64,000 nt of DNA from Rhodoferax antarcticus ANT.BR (GTDB lineage: Bacteria; Pseudomonadota; Gammaproteobacteria; Burkholderiales; Burkholderiaceae_C), in NCBI RefSeq assembly GCF_001938565.1, contig NZ_MSYM01000017.1:62001-126000 (forward strand). The letters run 5' to 3'. A program made the position numbers and the translations under genes. Shown piece after piece: positions 8,158 through 17,716 of the stretch; the stretch's first letter is position 1, and every line of letters starts with the position of its first letter. The notes beneath the pieces are model-generated. The model was not told the origin of the DNA, did no database searches, and saw nothing but the letters and a program-made list of their open reading frames with translations.

Positions 8158-8171
8158 AACCCTGCTGCCTT

Positions 8172-9134
8172 ATGCAAATTCAACCCCGGATGATAATGCG
8201 CCGCATGCGAAACCAACTCCACGGCGTGGCCCCGCTGACACATTTAGGGCTGATACGTGCACAGGGCGACGATGCCGCCAAATTTCTGCACAACCAGTTC
8301 ACCCAGGACTTTGTGCTGCTTGGCCAGAACCAGGCCCGTCTAGCCGGTTTTTGTAACGCCAAGGGCCGCCTGCAGGCCAGCTTCATTGGCTTCAAACGCT
8401 CTGAGACGGACATCCTGCTGGTGTGCAGCCGCGACATTCTGGCCACAACACTCAAGCGCTTGTCGATGTTTGTGCTGCGCGCCAAAGTCAAGCTCACCGA
8501 TGCCAGCGACGACTTTGCGCTGTATGGTCTGGCTGGCGCTGCTCTGCAGAGTGCTACATCAAAGATAGCTGCTTACGCAGATAGCACTTGGGCTAGAGCC
8601 GATTTTGATGAAGTATCTTTGATCAACCTTTACCCGGCAGATGGTGTAGCACGTGCGCTGTGGGTAGCTCCCGCTGGCCACCCTGCCCCAGCAGGCGAAG
8701 CCATGTCGGCTGAACTGTGGGCCTGGAGCGAGGTGCGCAGCGGCATCGTCACGCTGACGCACCCCATCTATGAAGCCTATGTGCCGCAGATGATCAATTA
8801 CGAATCTGTGGGCGGCGTGAACTTCAAGAAGGGCTGTTACCCCGGTCAGGAAGTAGTGGCGCGCAGCCAGTTTCGCGGAACGCTGAAGCGCCGCGCCTAC
8901 CTGGCGCACGCTGACGCACCCATGCAAGCCGGTGACGAGGTGTTCTTGCCAGCTGATGAAGGTCAGCCCTGCGGCACGGTGGCACAGTCGGCAGCAGCGC
9001 CTGGAGGTGGCTATGAGGCGCTTGTGTCGATGCAGATCAGCGCTTTTGAAGCCGGTGTTGTGCGCCTGGGCAGTGTGGCTGGGCCAGCGCTGGTACTGGC
9101 GCCTGCGCCCTACCCATTGCTGGCTGACATCTGA
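8172..9134 (+). CDS. ygfZ: YgfZ/GcvT-like folate-binding protein for Fe-S cluster maintenance
   Basis: About 320 residues from the first ATG; nearby in-frame ATGs at 8190, 8196 and 8205 are possible and no clear ribosome site decides. The family signature KGCYPGQEVVARSQFRG (Cys essential in E. coli YgfZ) is present, with LIRAQGDDAAKFLHNQFTQD at the N-terminus. It supports assembly or repair of certain Fe-S enzymes such as MiaB with a tetrahydrofolate-type cofactor. Residues encoded near 8553-8613 come from a dispersed repeat copy. Confidence 0.9.
   Translation: MQIQPRMIMRRMRNQLHGVAPLTHLGLIRAQGDDAAKFLHNQFTQDFVLLGQNQARLAGFCNAKGRLQASFIGFKRSETDILLVCSRDILATTLKRLSMFVLRAKVKLTDASDDFALYGLAGAALQSATSKIAAYADSTWARADFDEVSLINLYPADGVARALWVAPAGHPAPAGEAMSAELWAWSEVRSGIVTLTHPIYEAYVPQMINYESVGGVNFKKGCYPGQEVVARSQFRGTLKRRAYLAHADAPMQAGDEVFLPADEGQPCGTVAQSAAAPGGGYEALVSMQISAFEAGVVRLGSVAGPALVLAPAPYPLLADI
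8553..8614 (+). repeat. Dispersed repeat copy inside ygfZ, sense orientation
   Basis: ACATCAAAGATAGCTGCTTA, then CACTTGGGCTAGAGCCGATT and TTGATGA. The left half matches AAATAGCTGCTTGCGC and the right half GGGCTAGAGGCTGATTTTGA of the other copies. In frame, encoding SKIAAYADSTWARADFDE. Confidence 0.7.
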
Positions 9135-9449
9135 TTCGCGCAATTCAGCCGCACCTGCAAGGTGGGCCTGGTTGCGGGGGTTTGCAACTTTGTCTGAACT
9201 CTGGTGAGGCTTAGCCCAGACTTGAGGAGGGCTCACGGACGCCGCTCAGTTCCCGACGCATTCTCCCTTATGGTGATACTGGTCGTACGCGGCCCGCCAC
9301 AAGCATGTGTCCTTCCGTGAAGGAGTTCGGTCTTCGACGGGCAACCTAAGGCAAGCCAGCAATGGCTGCTACAAGATCAAAGACAGCATCACTTTTACTG
9401 CAAATAGTAGAGCTTCCCGCCCTTTATCTGTAAGGGTTAGAGGCTATTT
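9135..9449. other. Intergenic gap between convergent ygfZ and the ABC ATPase gene
   Basis: No ORF of convincing quality. A short inverted repeat TCCTTC-CGT-GAAGGA lies at about 9310-9324, and a dispersed repeat copy occupies the right end. No structured RNA was recognised. Confidence 0.5.
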
Positions 9450-9455
9450 TCATAT
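9399..9455 (+). repeat. Dispersed repeat, intergenic copy 1
   Basis: GCAAATAGTAGAGCTTCCCG followed by GTAAGGGTTAGAGGCTATTT. It ends at the stop codon of the ABC ATPase gene. One substitution (GGTTAG for GGCTAG) is shared with the copy near 59465. Confidence 0.7.
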
Positions 9456-10136
9456 CAATTCAGTGGACGGCAGAACCCGCCCCGCCTCGATGGTGATGAC
9501 GCGATTGCAGCGTGCTGCCAAGGCTTTATCGTGGGTCACCAGCACCAGCGTGGTGCCCAGTTCGCGGTTCAGGTCCAGCATCAGTTCCATCACCGTCTCA
9601 CCAGTGGCAAAGTCCAGGCTACCGGTGGGCTCGTCGGCCAACAGCACAGCGGGTTGCACCACAAAGGCGCGGGCCAGTGCCACGCGTTGCTGCTCGCCGC
9701 CGGAGAGCACCTTTGGGTAGTGGCCCAGCCGCTGCGACAGGCCCACGCGTGCCAGCAACTCGGTAGCCGTCTTGCGGGCATCGCGCCGGTTGGCCAACTC
9801 CAGCGGAAGCATGACGTTTTCCAGCGCCGTTAAATTGCCCAGCAGTTGAAAGCTCTGGAACACAAATCCGACTTTTTTCGCACGCAAGGCGGCGCGCTCA
9901 TCTTCGGTCATGGCGAACATGTCCTGGTCCGCCAGCCGCACCGTGCCGCGGGTGGGCACATCGAGCCCGGCGATGATCGACAGCAGCGTGCTTTTGCCTG
10001 AGCCGGAGGCACCGACAATGGCGACTGTTTCCCGCTGGTTCAACTGGAAATCAATATCACGCAAAATGTGGAGTGTGCCGGTGGAGTCGGTGACCGACTT
10101 GAAAACGTGCTCGACCGAAATAATGCAATCTGACAT
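9450..10136 (-). CDS. ybbA: ABC transporter ATP-binding protein, YbbA/LolD type
   Basis: 228 residues from the ATG at 10136; a much longer open frame upstream is antisense to tesA and is ignored. Walker A GASGSGKST, signature LSGGEQQRVALARA, Walker B VLLADEPTG and the H-loop LVTHD are all present. It belongs to the lipoprotein/ester-export type that pairs with FtsX-like permeases (YbbP). No permease gene is adjacent here, which is unusual. The start codon shares two bases with the divergent tesA start. Confidence 0.88.
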   Translation of the reverse strand: MSDCIISVEHVFKSVTDSTGTLHILRDIDFQLNQRETVAIVGASGSGKSTLLSIIAGLDVPTRGTVRLADQDMFAMTEDERAALRAKKVGFVFQSFQLLGNLTALENVMLPLELANRRDARKTATELLARVGLSQRLGHYPKVLSGGEQQRVALARAFVVQPAVLLADEPTGSLDFATGETVMELMLDLNRELGTTLVLVTHDKALAARCNRVITIEAGRVLPSTELI

Positions 10137-10818
10137 GGGTGCTTCTTTGAACTTTAAAAATATCAATCGCCGTGACTGTATCGCGTTGGCGACGACGCTG
10201 GCTATGGCAGGGATTAGCAGTAATACGGCACAGGCCCAGACGATGAACCCAAAGAACCCAGGCGAGACGATTTTGGTGCTGGGCGACTCACTGAGCGCCG
10301 AGTACGGTTTGAAGCGCGGTACCGGCTGGGTGGCGCTGCTTGTGCAGAAGCTGGCCGCTGAGAACATCGCCGCCAAAGTGGTCAACGGCAGTATCAGCGG
10401 CGATACCACCACCGGCGGGCGCGCCCGGCTGGCAGCCCTGCTGGCCAACCACCGCCCTACCCTTTTGGTGATCGAACTCGGTGCCAATGATGCGTTGCAA
10501 GGCGCACCCGTGCGGCTGACGCAAGACAACCTGATGGCCATGACCCAGACGGCGCAGAAAGCCGACGCCCGGGTGCTGCTGGTGGGCATGCAGGTGCCAC
10601 CCAATTACGGACGTGCCTACAGCGAGCGCTTTGCCCGTATCTATGTAGAAGTGGCGAAGGCCCAAAAAACTGGCCTGGTGCCGTTCATGCTGAAAGGCGT
10701 GGCCGATGTGCCTGACAGCCTGAAGTGGTTCCAAGCCGACCGCATTCACCCTCTGGAGGCCGCGCACCCGATCATTCTGGGCAACATCTGGCCCGAGTTG
10801 AAAAAGGCATTGCGATGA
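10135..10818 (+). CDS. tesA: Exported GDSL arylesterase / lysophospholipase (TesA type)
   Basis: 227 residues. N-terminal export signal with a twin Arg (NRRDCIALATTLAMAGI, cleavage near AQA-QT). SGNH-hydrolase motifs: VLGDSLSAEYG (nucleophile Ser), NGSISGDTTTGG (oxyanion Gly), IELGANDAL (Asn) and DRIHP (Asp, His). It hydrolyses acyl esters or thioesters in the periplasm. ybbA-tesA pairing is common in proteobacteria. No clear ribosome site precedes the ATG, and the start could lie at another codon. Confidence 0.9.
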   Translation: MGASLNFKNINRRDCIALATTLAMAGISSNTAQAQTMNPKNPGETILVLGDSLSAEYGLKRGTGWVALLVQKLAAENIAAKVVNGSISGDTTTGGRARLAALLANHRPTLLVIELGANDALQGAPVRLTQDNLMAMTQTAQKADARVLLVGMQVPPNYGRAYSERFARIYVEVAKAQKTGLVPFMLKGVADVPDSLKWFQADRIHPLEAAHPIILGNIWPELKKALR

Positions 10819-11873
10819 GTCTGACCCCGATCGTCGCCGCCGACTTGATCCACCGGCTGGGCGAGTTCGATGCCGTCATTGATGCCCGCAGCGAAGACGA
10901 ATTTGCCCTTGACCACCTACCCGGCGCAGTGAACTGGCCCACGCTGAACAACGCTGAGCGCATCGAGATTGGCACCTTGTACAAACAAGTTAACGCGTTT
11001 GAGGCGCGCAAACGTGGCGCGGCCATCGCTGCACGCAACATCGCTGCACACATTGAGCTTGAGGTGATCGACAAGCCCAAAGACTGGAGGCCGTTGGCCT
11101 ACTGCTGGCGCGGTGGCCAGCGCAGTGGTGCTCTGTCGTTGATTTTGAGTCAAATTGGTTTTCGGGTGACGCTGATCGAAGGTGGCTACAAAGCCTTTCG
11201 CGCGAGCCTGCTGCAAGACGTGGACCTTATTGCGCCCACGCTGTACTTCACAGTGGTGTGCGGGCCTACCGGGTCGGGCAAAACCCGCCTGCTACAGGCG
11301 CTTGCCGGTCAGGGCGCGCAGGTGCTGGACCTAGAAGCCCTGGCCAGCCACCGCAGTTCGGTGCTTGGGGCAGTTCCAGGCGTGCCACAGCCGAGCCAGA
11401 AGCATTTCGATACCTTGATTTGGGATGCCTTGCGCCAGTTTGACCCACTGCGGCCCGTCTTTGTGGAGAGCGAGAGCAAAAAGGTGGGCAACTTGTCGGT
11501 GCCCGGCACGCTGGTCGAAGCCATGCGTCAAAGCCCTTGCTTGAATTTGCAGTTGTCAGACACTGAGCGGGTGGCGCTGCTGATGGAAGATTACAGCCAC
11601 TTGGTGCGTGATGTGGACTACTTCTGTGAGCGCCTGGCGGTGCTGATCCCACTGCAGGGTCGCGCTGTGGTGGAGGGCTGGATGGCGCTAGCGCGCTCAG
11701 GGCATTTGCCGCAAGTGGTACAGGAGTTGCTCACCAAGCACTACGATCCGGCCTACCTGCAGTCGATGCAGCGTAATTTTGTTCAGTTCAAAGAGTCAAA
11801 AACCATAGCACCAGAAGACCGTTCCATCAGGGCTGTGGATGATTTAGCCACTCAGATCTTACAGAAGACCTGA
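10815..11873 (+). CDS. mnmH: tRNA 2-selenouridine/geranyl-2-thiouridine synthase
   Basis: 352 residues, start overlapping the tesA stop (ATGA). Residues 1-130 are a rhodanese domain with VIDARSEDEFALDHLPGAVN and the active Cys in YCWRGGQRSGAL; residues from 150 contain a P-loop GPTGSGKTRLL. The enzyme geranylates 2-thiouridine 34 of tRNAs and exchanges it for selenium. No selD is in the window. The C-terminal 25 codons resemble a decayed dispersed-repeat copy. Confidence 0.93.
   Translation: MSLTPIVAADLIHRLGEFDAVIDARSEDEFALDHLPGAVNWPTLNNAERIEIGTLYKQVNAFEARKRGAAIAARNIAAHIELEVIDKPKDWRPLAYCWRGGQRSGALSLILSQIGFRVTLIEGGYKAFRASLLQDVDLIAPTLYFTVVCGPTGSGKTRLLQALAGQGAQVLDLEALASHRSSVLGAVPGVPQPSQKHFDTLIWDALRQFDPLRPVFVESESKKVGNLSVPGTLVEAMRQSPCLNLQLSDTERVALLMEDYSHLVRDVDYFCERLAVLIPLQGRAVVEGWMALARSGHLPQVVQELLTKHYDPAYLQSMQRNFVQFKESKTIAPEDRSIRAVDDLATQILQKT
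11797..11851 (+). repeat. Possible decayed dispersed repeat at the mnmH C-terminus
   Basis: AAAAACCATAGCACCAGAAG then CCATCAGGGCTGTGGATGAT. The right half keeps 15 or so of the 18 core bases; the left half is poor. Same sense orientation and the same translation frame as the ldcA copy. Confidence 0.3.
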
Positions 11874-11903
11874 GTGCGAAGTTAAAACCGGGGCGGGACT
11901 TGG

Positions 11904-12074
11904 TCAGACCGGTTGACCGGACTCGTCGGTGGGTTGTGTTGGCTCGGCGTTGTCTTCGCCTGGCACCGGATCACCCACTTTGCGCTGGGCTTTTTCCTTC
12001 AATTTCTCTTCTTTTTTCTTCTTTTTGGCCAGTTCTTTCTGACGTTTCTCGTAGCCGTAGTTAGGTGTTGCCAA
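11904..12074 (-). CDS. Small Lys/Glu-rich cytoplasmic protein
   Basis: A 56-residue protein starting at TTG, with sequence ATPNYGYEKRQKELAKKKK at its N-terminus, then a strongly charged Lys/Glu helix and an acidic Pro/Thr/Gln tail. There is no signal peptide or domain I can name, but NYGYEKRQKELAKKKKKEEK-type small proteins are, from memory, widespread in Burkholderiales. The start is uncertain because no ATG lies in frame. It lies 42 bases downstream of the metC-like gene and convergent with mnmH. Probably nucleic-acid or ribosome associated, by charge only. Confidence 0.65.
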   Translation of the reverse strand: MATPNYGYEKRQKELAKKKKKEEKLKEKAQRKVGDPVPGEDNAEPTQPTDESGQPV

Positions 12075-12116
12075 TGTAGTCTTTCAATGTTGATCGCGCG
12101 ATTTTACCTGCAGGCC

Positions 12117-13322
12117 TCAGGCCAGCAAATGCAAGGCTGCGGCCAAGTCGGCGCGCAAGTCGTCTACCGCTTCGAGGCCGATGGAAAACCGCACCAACGT
12201 GCCATGTGCAAGATGCGCGGGCCAACCAGCGCGCATGCTGGCCAGGTTGTACGGCATCACCAGGCTGACCGGGCCACCCCAGCTGTAACCGATCTCGAAG
12301 AGCTTCAGACCGTCGCAAAACGCATCCACTTGCGCCTGACTGTAGTCAGGCTTGAAAATCACGCTGAACAGACCGGCCGCTGTGCCTGGGCCACCCCCGC
12401 ACAACACCTGCCAATGGCGGTGCCCCGGCGAATTGGCCAGCGCCGGGTGCAGCACCTGGGCAAATTCAGGCCGGGTCTGGCACCAATGCGCCAGCGCGCG
12501 GGTGGCTTCATCATGGGCGGTGTAACGCAGCTTGATACTGGGCAAGCCGCGCAACACCGACTCCACATCGTTGGCCGCCACACCCAGCCCCAGGCGCATA
12601 TGACACAGCTTGAGCTGCATGTGGAGCGCTTCAGAACGGGTGATGACGCTGCCCATCAGCACGTCACCCCCGCCATTGGGGTATTTGGTGAGCGCATGAA
12701 TGGAAATATCGACCGCCAGCGGCATCTTCGCGCCAGGTTGCAGGTCAAACGGCGCAAACGCCAACCCCGCGCCCCAGGTGTTGTCCAGTGCGCAGAGCAC
12801 GCCCGCTGCCTTACAGATGCGCACTTGTGCGATCAGGTCGGGGAACTCCAGTGTCACCGAGCCCGCCGCCTCCAGCCACACCAGCCGGGTTTTGGGCGTG
12901 ATCTTGGCGGCCAGGTCTTGCGGGTTGAGCGCGTCATAAAACTGGTGGCTGATGCCCCAGTGCATCAACTCGCCTTGCGCCAGGGCTTTGTTGGGGCCGT
13001 ACACGTTGTCGGGGATCAACACCTCATCGCCGCTGTTGAGCAAGGCCAGCGAAACGTTGGCAATGGCTGCCAGACCGCTGGGCACCAGCAGGCATTGCAA
13101 GCCGCCCTCCAAAGTGCACAGGCGCTCTTCCAGCGTGTAGCTGGTGGGGGTGCCGTGCAGGCCGTAGGTGTAGGCTGATTTGTCCTTCCACTCGAACTGC
13201 CGCATGGCCGCCACGTTGGGGAAAAAAACCGTTGAGGCCTTGAAAATACCCGGCTGGGTTCCTGCGAAACCGGCAGGCGGTAGATAGCCGTGGTGAATCA
13301 GATCGGTACTGGAAACAGGCAT
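12117..13322 (-). CDS. metC: PLP-dependent cystathionine beta-lyase (MetC type)
   Basis: 401 residues from the ATG at 13322, which has GAGGG a few bases upstream. Cys/Met metabolism fold-type I enzyme: substrate loop TYGLHGTPTSYTLEERL, GLAAIANVSLALL, the cofactor-binding ALDNTWGAG, and the PLP Lys in SIHALTKYPNGGGDVLMGS. It splits cystathionine to homocysteine, pyruvate and ammonia. Relatives include other trans-sulfuration enzymes; the short spacing and HGTPT motif favour the MetC class. Confidence 0.87.
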   Translation of the reverse strand: MPVSSTDLIHHGYLPPAGFAGTQPGIFKASTVFFPNVAAMRQFEWKDKSAYTYGLHGTPTSYTLEERLCTLEGGLQCLLVPSGLAAIANVSLALLNSGDEVLIPDNVYGPNKALAQGELMHWGISHQFYDALNPQDLAAKITPKTRLVWLEAAGSVTLEFPDLIAQVRICKAAGVLCALDNTWGAGLAFAPFDLQPGAKMPLAVDISIHALTKYPNGGGDVLMGSVITRSEALHMQLKLCHMRLGLGVAANDVESVLRGLPSIKLRYTAHDEATRALAHWCQTRPEFAQVLHPALANSPGHRHWQVLCGGGPGTAAGLFSVIFKPDYSQAQVDAFCDGLKLFEIGYSWGGPVSLVMPYNLASMRAGWPAHLAHGTLVRFSIGLEAVDDLRADLAAALHLLA

Positions 13323-13373
13323 GGCGCCCTCGTTCAAAAGCTGAAAAAAACAAACCAAATCAAAGTGTTACGA

Positions 13374-13898
13374 TCAAACGCTCCACTTTTGGATGAGCTG
13401 TTCAGGGCGCATGTTGTCGTAACCTTCAAAAGGCTGGTGAATCCACGGGTTGGTAGGCAGGTAGTCCACACAGTAATCAGGCGTAAAGGTGGAGAAGGCC
13501 TTGGCCCAGATCACCGCGCTGCGCATCTCGGTGATCGGCTGGTAGTTGTTTTTGAGCAAATCGATGACTTTGTTCAGCGTATGGCCGGAGTCAGCTAGGT
13601 CATCCACCAGCAGCACCTTGCCAGCAATCTGGCCTTTGGGGGTGGTGATGTAGTGCGCAATGTCCAACTGCCCTTGTACCGTGCCCACTTCAGAGCGGTA
13701 AGAACTGGTGGACATGATGGCCAGCGGCTTGTCAAAAATCCGTGAGAGCACGTCCCCCGGGCGCATGCCACCGCGTGCCAGACACAGGATGGTGTCAAAC
13801 TGCCAGCCCGACTGGAACACCTTGATGGCGAGTTTTTCGATCAGGTTGTTGTACTCGTCGTAGCTCACATACAGGTGTTTGCCGTCTTCTGTCAACAT
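13374..13898 (-). CDS. Purine phosphoribosyltransferase (hypoxanthine/xanthine type)
   Basis: 174 residues. The PRPP loop VLLVDDLADSGHTL is canonical; ILCLARGGMRPGDVLSRI and SSYRSEVG are also typical of type I phosphoribosyltransferases of the Gpt/Hpt class. It salvages a purine base to the nucleotide. It lies directly downstream of purA, so it fits purine metabolism. Ribosome site CAGGAG precedes the ATG. Base specificity cannot be read. Confidence 0.88.
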   Translation of the reverse strand: MLTEDGKHLYVSYDEYNNLIEKLAIKVFQSGWQFDTILCLARGGMRPGDVLSRIFDKPLAIMSTSSYRSEVGTVQGQLDIAHYITTPKGQIAGKVLLVDDLADSGHTLNKVIDLLKNNYQPITEMRSAVIWAKAFSTFTPDYCVDYLPTNPWIHQPFEGYDNMRPEQLIQKWSV

Positions 13899-13912
13899 GA
13901 AAATGCTCCTGA

Positions 13913-13972
13913 AAAAATAGCTTCTTGCGCAATAGATATAAGGGCTAGAGGCTGATTTCTTATATATAAACT
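13913..13972 (+). repeat. Dispersed repeat, intergenic copy 2
   Basis: AAAAAATAGCTTCTTGCGCA followed by ATAAGGGCTAGAGGCTGATT and TTATATATA. It fills the gap between the purA stop and the ribosome site of the phosphoribosyltransferase gene, inside an otherwise continuous minus-strand run. Confidence 0.8.
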
Positions 13973-13999
13973 AGGCAAAGGCGTTGGCCGCTGGGCAGC

Positions 14000-15394
<1,395 letters not shown>

Positions 15395-16543
15395 TCAAAT
15401 TGCTTGCACAAGCCAAAGACCTGCGACCTCAATGAGTTCGCGGTCGCAATGGAATTCGTCAACTTCACTCTCGTGACCTGGCAACACACACACCACCACT
15501 TCGCCGCGCGAACGCAGCGAAGCAATGGCAGCGGCCAGCATCGGCTCGCTGCGCCAAGGCGCGCAAATGGCGGCTTGGAGCGGCCGCACTGGCACGGCAT
15601 TCACCAGGGTTTTCAGATCCAGGCTGAAACCGGCGGCTGGGCGGTTGCGGCCAAACACGGCACCGGCCTGGTCATAACGACCGCCACGCGCCAAGGCACC
15701 ACTGGCCTCAGGCGCGTAAATGGAAAACCGGGCGCCGGTGTAGTAAGCGTAGCCTTGCAGGTCAGCCAGGTCGAAAGTCACTTGAACACCCGGCAAATGG
15801 GCCGCCAGGCGCTTCAGATTTTGTAGTGCTTCAGGCACACCAGGTAATGGCGGAAGGGCTTTTTCGGCCTCATCCAATACCGAGACGTCGCCGTAAAGCT
15901 GTACCAGAGTCAGCAGGCCCTGACGAATGTCGGGAGGCAAATTGCGGGACAGTGATGCCAGCTCAGAGCTGTCTTTGGCCGCCAGGGCCGCATACAACAA
16001 GGCAAGTTGTGCCGCGCTTAGCGACTGGCCTAACAACAGGGACTTGACCAGACGCGCGTCGGCTAGGTCAATGCTGGGGCTAGTGACCTTGGCCGCTTTG
16101 AGGCAGTCCAGCGCCAGCGTCAGGACCTCGATGTCTGCCTCCAGACCGGCGTGACCATAAATCTCAGCGCCAAACTGCAAGGGTTCACGGGTGGCGTGTG
16201 GTGCACTGGGAAGTGTGTGCAGCACCGGGCCGCAATAACACAGACGCGTCACCCCGCTGCGGTTGAGCAGGTGGGCGTCAATGCGGGCCACCTGCGGCGT
16301 GCTGTCAGCCCGCAGGCCCAACATGCGGCCAGAGAGCTGGTCAACCAGTTTGAAGGTTTGCAGGTTCAGCGCCGTGCCGGCACCGGTGAGCAGGGATTCA
16401 AGATGCTCCAGCAGCGGCGGCATGACCAACTCGTAGCCATAACAACGCGCCGCATCCAGTAGGTCTCGACGTAATTCTTCGATGTGCCGCGCTTCAGACG
16501 GCAAGACATCGGCAATGTGATCCGGTAGGACCCAAGCAGACAT
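15395..16543 (-). CDS. hisZ: ATP phosphoribosyltransferase regulatory subunit
   Basis: 382 residues, a catalytically inactive paralogue of histidyl-tRNA synthetase that activates the short HisG. Seen: [44 protein letters not shown] (motif 2-like) and [12 protein letters not shown]. hisG is not in the window. Position between DUF2065 and purA is the usual one in this order. A true hisS is present at 23876-25189, so the roles are clear. Confidence 0.94.
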   Translation of the reverse strand: MSAWVLPDHIADVLPSEARHIEELRRDLLDAARCYGYELVMPPLLEHLESLLTGAGTALNLQTFKLVDQLSGRMLGLRADSTPQVARIDAHLLNRSGVTRLCYCGPVLHTLPSAPHATREPLQFGAEIYGHAGLEADIEVLTLALDCLKAAKVTSPSIDLADARLVKSLLLGQSLSAAQLALLYAALAAKDSSELASLSRNLPPDIRQGLLTLVQLYGDVSVLDEAEKALPPLPGVPEALQNLKRLAAHLPGVQVTFDLADLQGYAYYTGARFSIYAPEASGALARGGRYDQAGAVFGRNRPAAGFSLDLKTLVNAVPVRPLQAAICAPWRSEPMLAAAIASLRSRGEVVVCVLPGHESEVDEFHCDRELIEVAGLWLVQAI

Positions 16544-16600
16544 GGATAAGTGGGAGGCTGTTAAAAACTGAATTCTACCGGGCGAATGCCAGCGCCAAGC

Positions 16601-16801
16601 TCAGACTAGCCACCAAATCAGCAGCAGGCCAAGCAGCAAGCTGGCCAGACCGAAAAAACGCAGCTGCCCATCGCTGAACTTCAGAATTTGGGTGAAGGTT
16701 TGGCGCCAGGTGGAAGGCGACACAAATGGCATGAAGCCTTCCACCAGCAAAACCAGAGCCATGGCCAGCCAGAACGTGGTGCTGTTCAGGCCGGACTCCA
16801 T
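16601..16801 (-). CDS. DUF2065 small inner-membrane protein (YjeT type)
   Basis: 66 residues with two membrane segments: FWLAMALVLLVEGFMPFVSP and FFGLASLLLGLLLIWWLV. LVLVxEGxxPF is the DUF2065 signature. It lies 2 bases after the hflC stop, the position it has in many proteobacterial hflX-hflK-hflC operons, so a link to the HflKC complex is plausible but unproven. Confidence 0.85.
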   Translation of the reverse strand: MESGLNSTTFWLAMALVLLVEGFMPFVSPSTWRQTFTQILKFSDGQLRFFGLASLLLGLLLIWWLV

Positions 16802-16803
16802 GC

Positions 16804-17706
16804 CTATTTTTTGTTGGCTGTCGCCGTTGGGGCACCGCCGCGCAGTGTTTTAAAGAAGTCCGAGCTGCTGGGGTCAACCACCATCACGTCGCTCTTTTTG
16901 GAGAAAGAGGCCTTGTAGGCGTCCAAGCTGCGGTAAAACTGCGCAAACTGCGCGTCGCGGCCAAAGGCCTCGGTGTAGGTACTGGCGGCCTCAGCATCGC
17001 CCTCGCCCTTGATCTTTTGTGCGTCACGGTAAGCGTTGGCCACGGCCACTTCACGCTGACGGTCGGCATCGGCACGGATTTTTTCACCTTCGGCAAAGCC
17101 GGTGGAGCGCAGTTCATTGGCGACACGTTTGCGTTCGGCCTCCATACGCCGGTAAACCGACTCCGTGATCGCATCGACGTAGTCCACCCGAGTGATGCGC
17201 ACATCCACCACGTCAATACCCCAGGGCTTGGCGCCACGCACCTGATCGAGCACCTCTTGCTTGACATCTGCCATCAAGGCCTCACGCTTGTCAGACAACA
17301 ACTCTTTCACGGTGCGCTTGTTGATCTCTTCCTGAAACGCGTTACGCACCACCCGATTGAGCTGGCTGGCGCCTGCAGCTTCCGTGGTGCCAACATTACG
17401 GATGTACTCGGTGGGCTCCGAAATACGCCAGCGTACAAACCAGTCAATCACCACACGCTGCTTTTCCAGGGTCAACAACGGCTCGTTGTCGGTGCTATCA
17501 AGGGTCAGCAAACGTTTATCGATGTAAGAAACGTTCTGAAATGGCGGGGGCAGTTTGAAGTTCAAGCCGGGCTCCAGAATGACTTCTTTGATCTGCCCCA
17601 GCGCAAACACCACACCAAATTGGCGCTGATCCACCACAAACAAGGTCGAGCTGGCCAGTGCCAACAGCACCAGCAGGGACGAGAAAATTAAACCTAAGCG
17701 ATTCAT
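16804..17706 (-). CDS. hflC: FtsH protease modulator HflC
   Basis: 300 residues from the ATG at 17706 with AGGAG upstream. N-terminal membrane anchor LIFSSLLVLLALASSTLFVV and a band-7/SPFH domain (VDQRQFGVVFALGQ, DVRITRVDYVDAITESVYRRM). With HflK it forms a large periplasmic cage around FtsH and limits its proteolysis of membrane proteins. Confidence 0.95.
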   Translation of the reverse strand: MNRLGLIFSSLLVLLALASSTLFVVDQRQFGVVFALGQIKEVILEPGLNFKLPPPFQNVSYIDKRLLTLDSTDNEPLLTLEKQRVVIDWFVRWRISEPTEYIRNVGTTEAAGASQLNRVVRNAFQEEINKRTVKELLSDKREALMADVKQEVLDQVRGAKPWGIDVVDVRITRVDYVDAITESVYRRMEAERKRVANELRSTGFAEGEKIRADADRQREVAVANAYRDAQKIKGEGDAEAASTYTEAFGRDAQFAQFYRSLDAYKASFSKKSDVMVVDPSSSDFFKTLRGGAPTATANKK

Positions 17707-17716
17707 CTGGGAGCTC

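Noticed and set aside
9135..9398. Structured RNA in the ygfZ-ybbA gap
   Set aside because: Only short imperfect stems; no resemblance to 6S, RNase P, tmRNA or a riboswitch that I could find.
10137..10604. N-terminal extension of the ybbA frame
   Set aside because: Lies antisense to tesA; the ABC domain starts at the ATG at 10136.
11913..13178. Long plus-strand open frame (421 codons)
   Set aside because: Antisense to the metC-like gene, whose protein is clearly a PLP enzyme; the plus-strand peptide has no motif and shadow composition.
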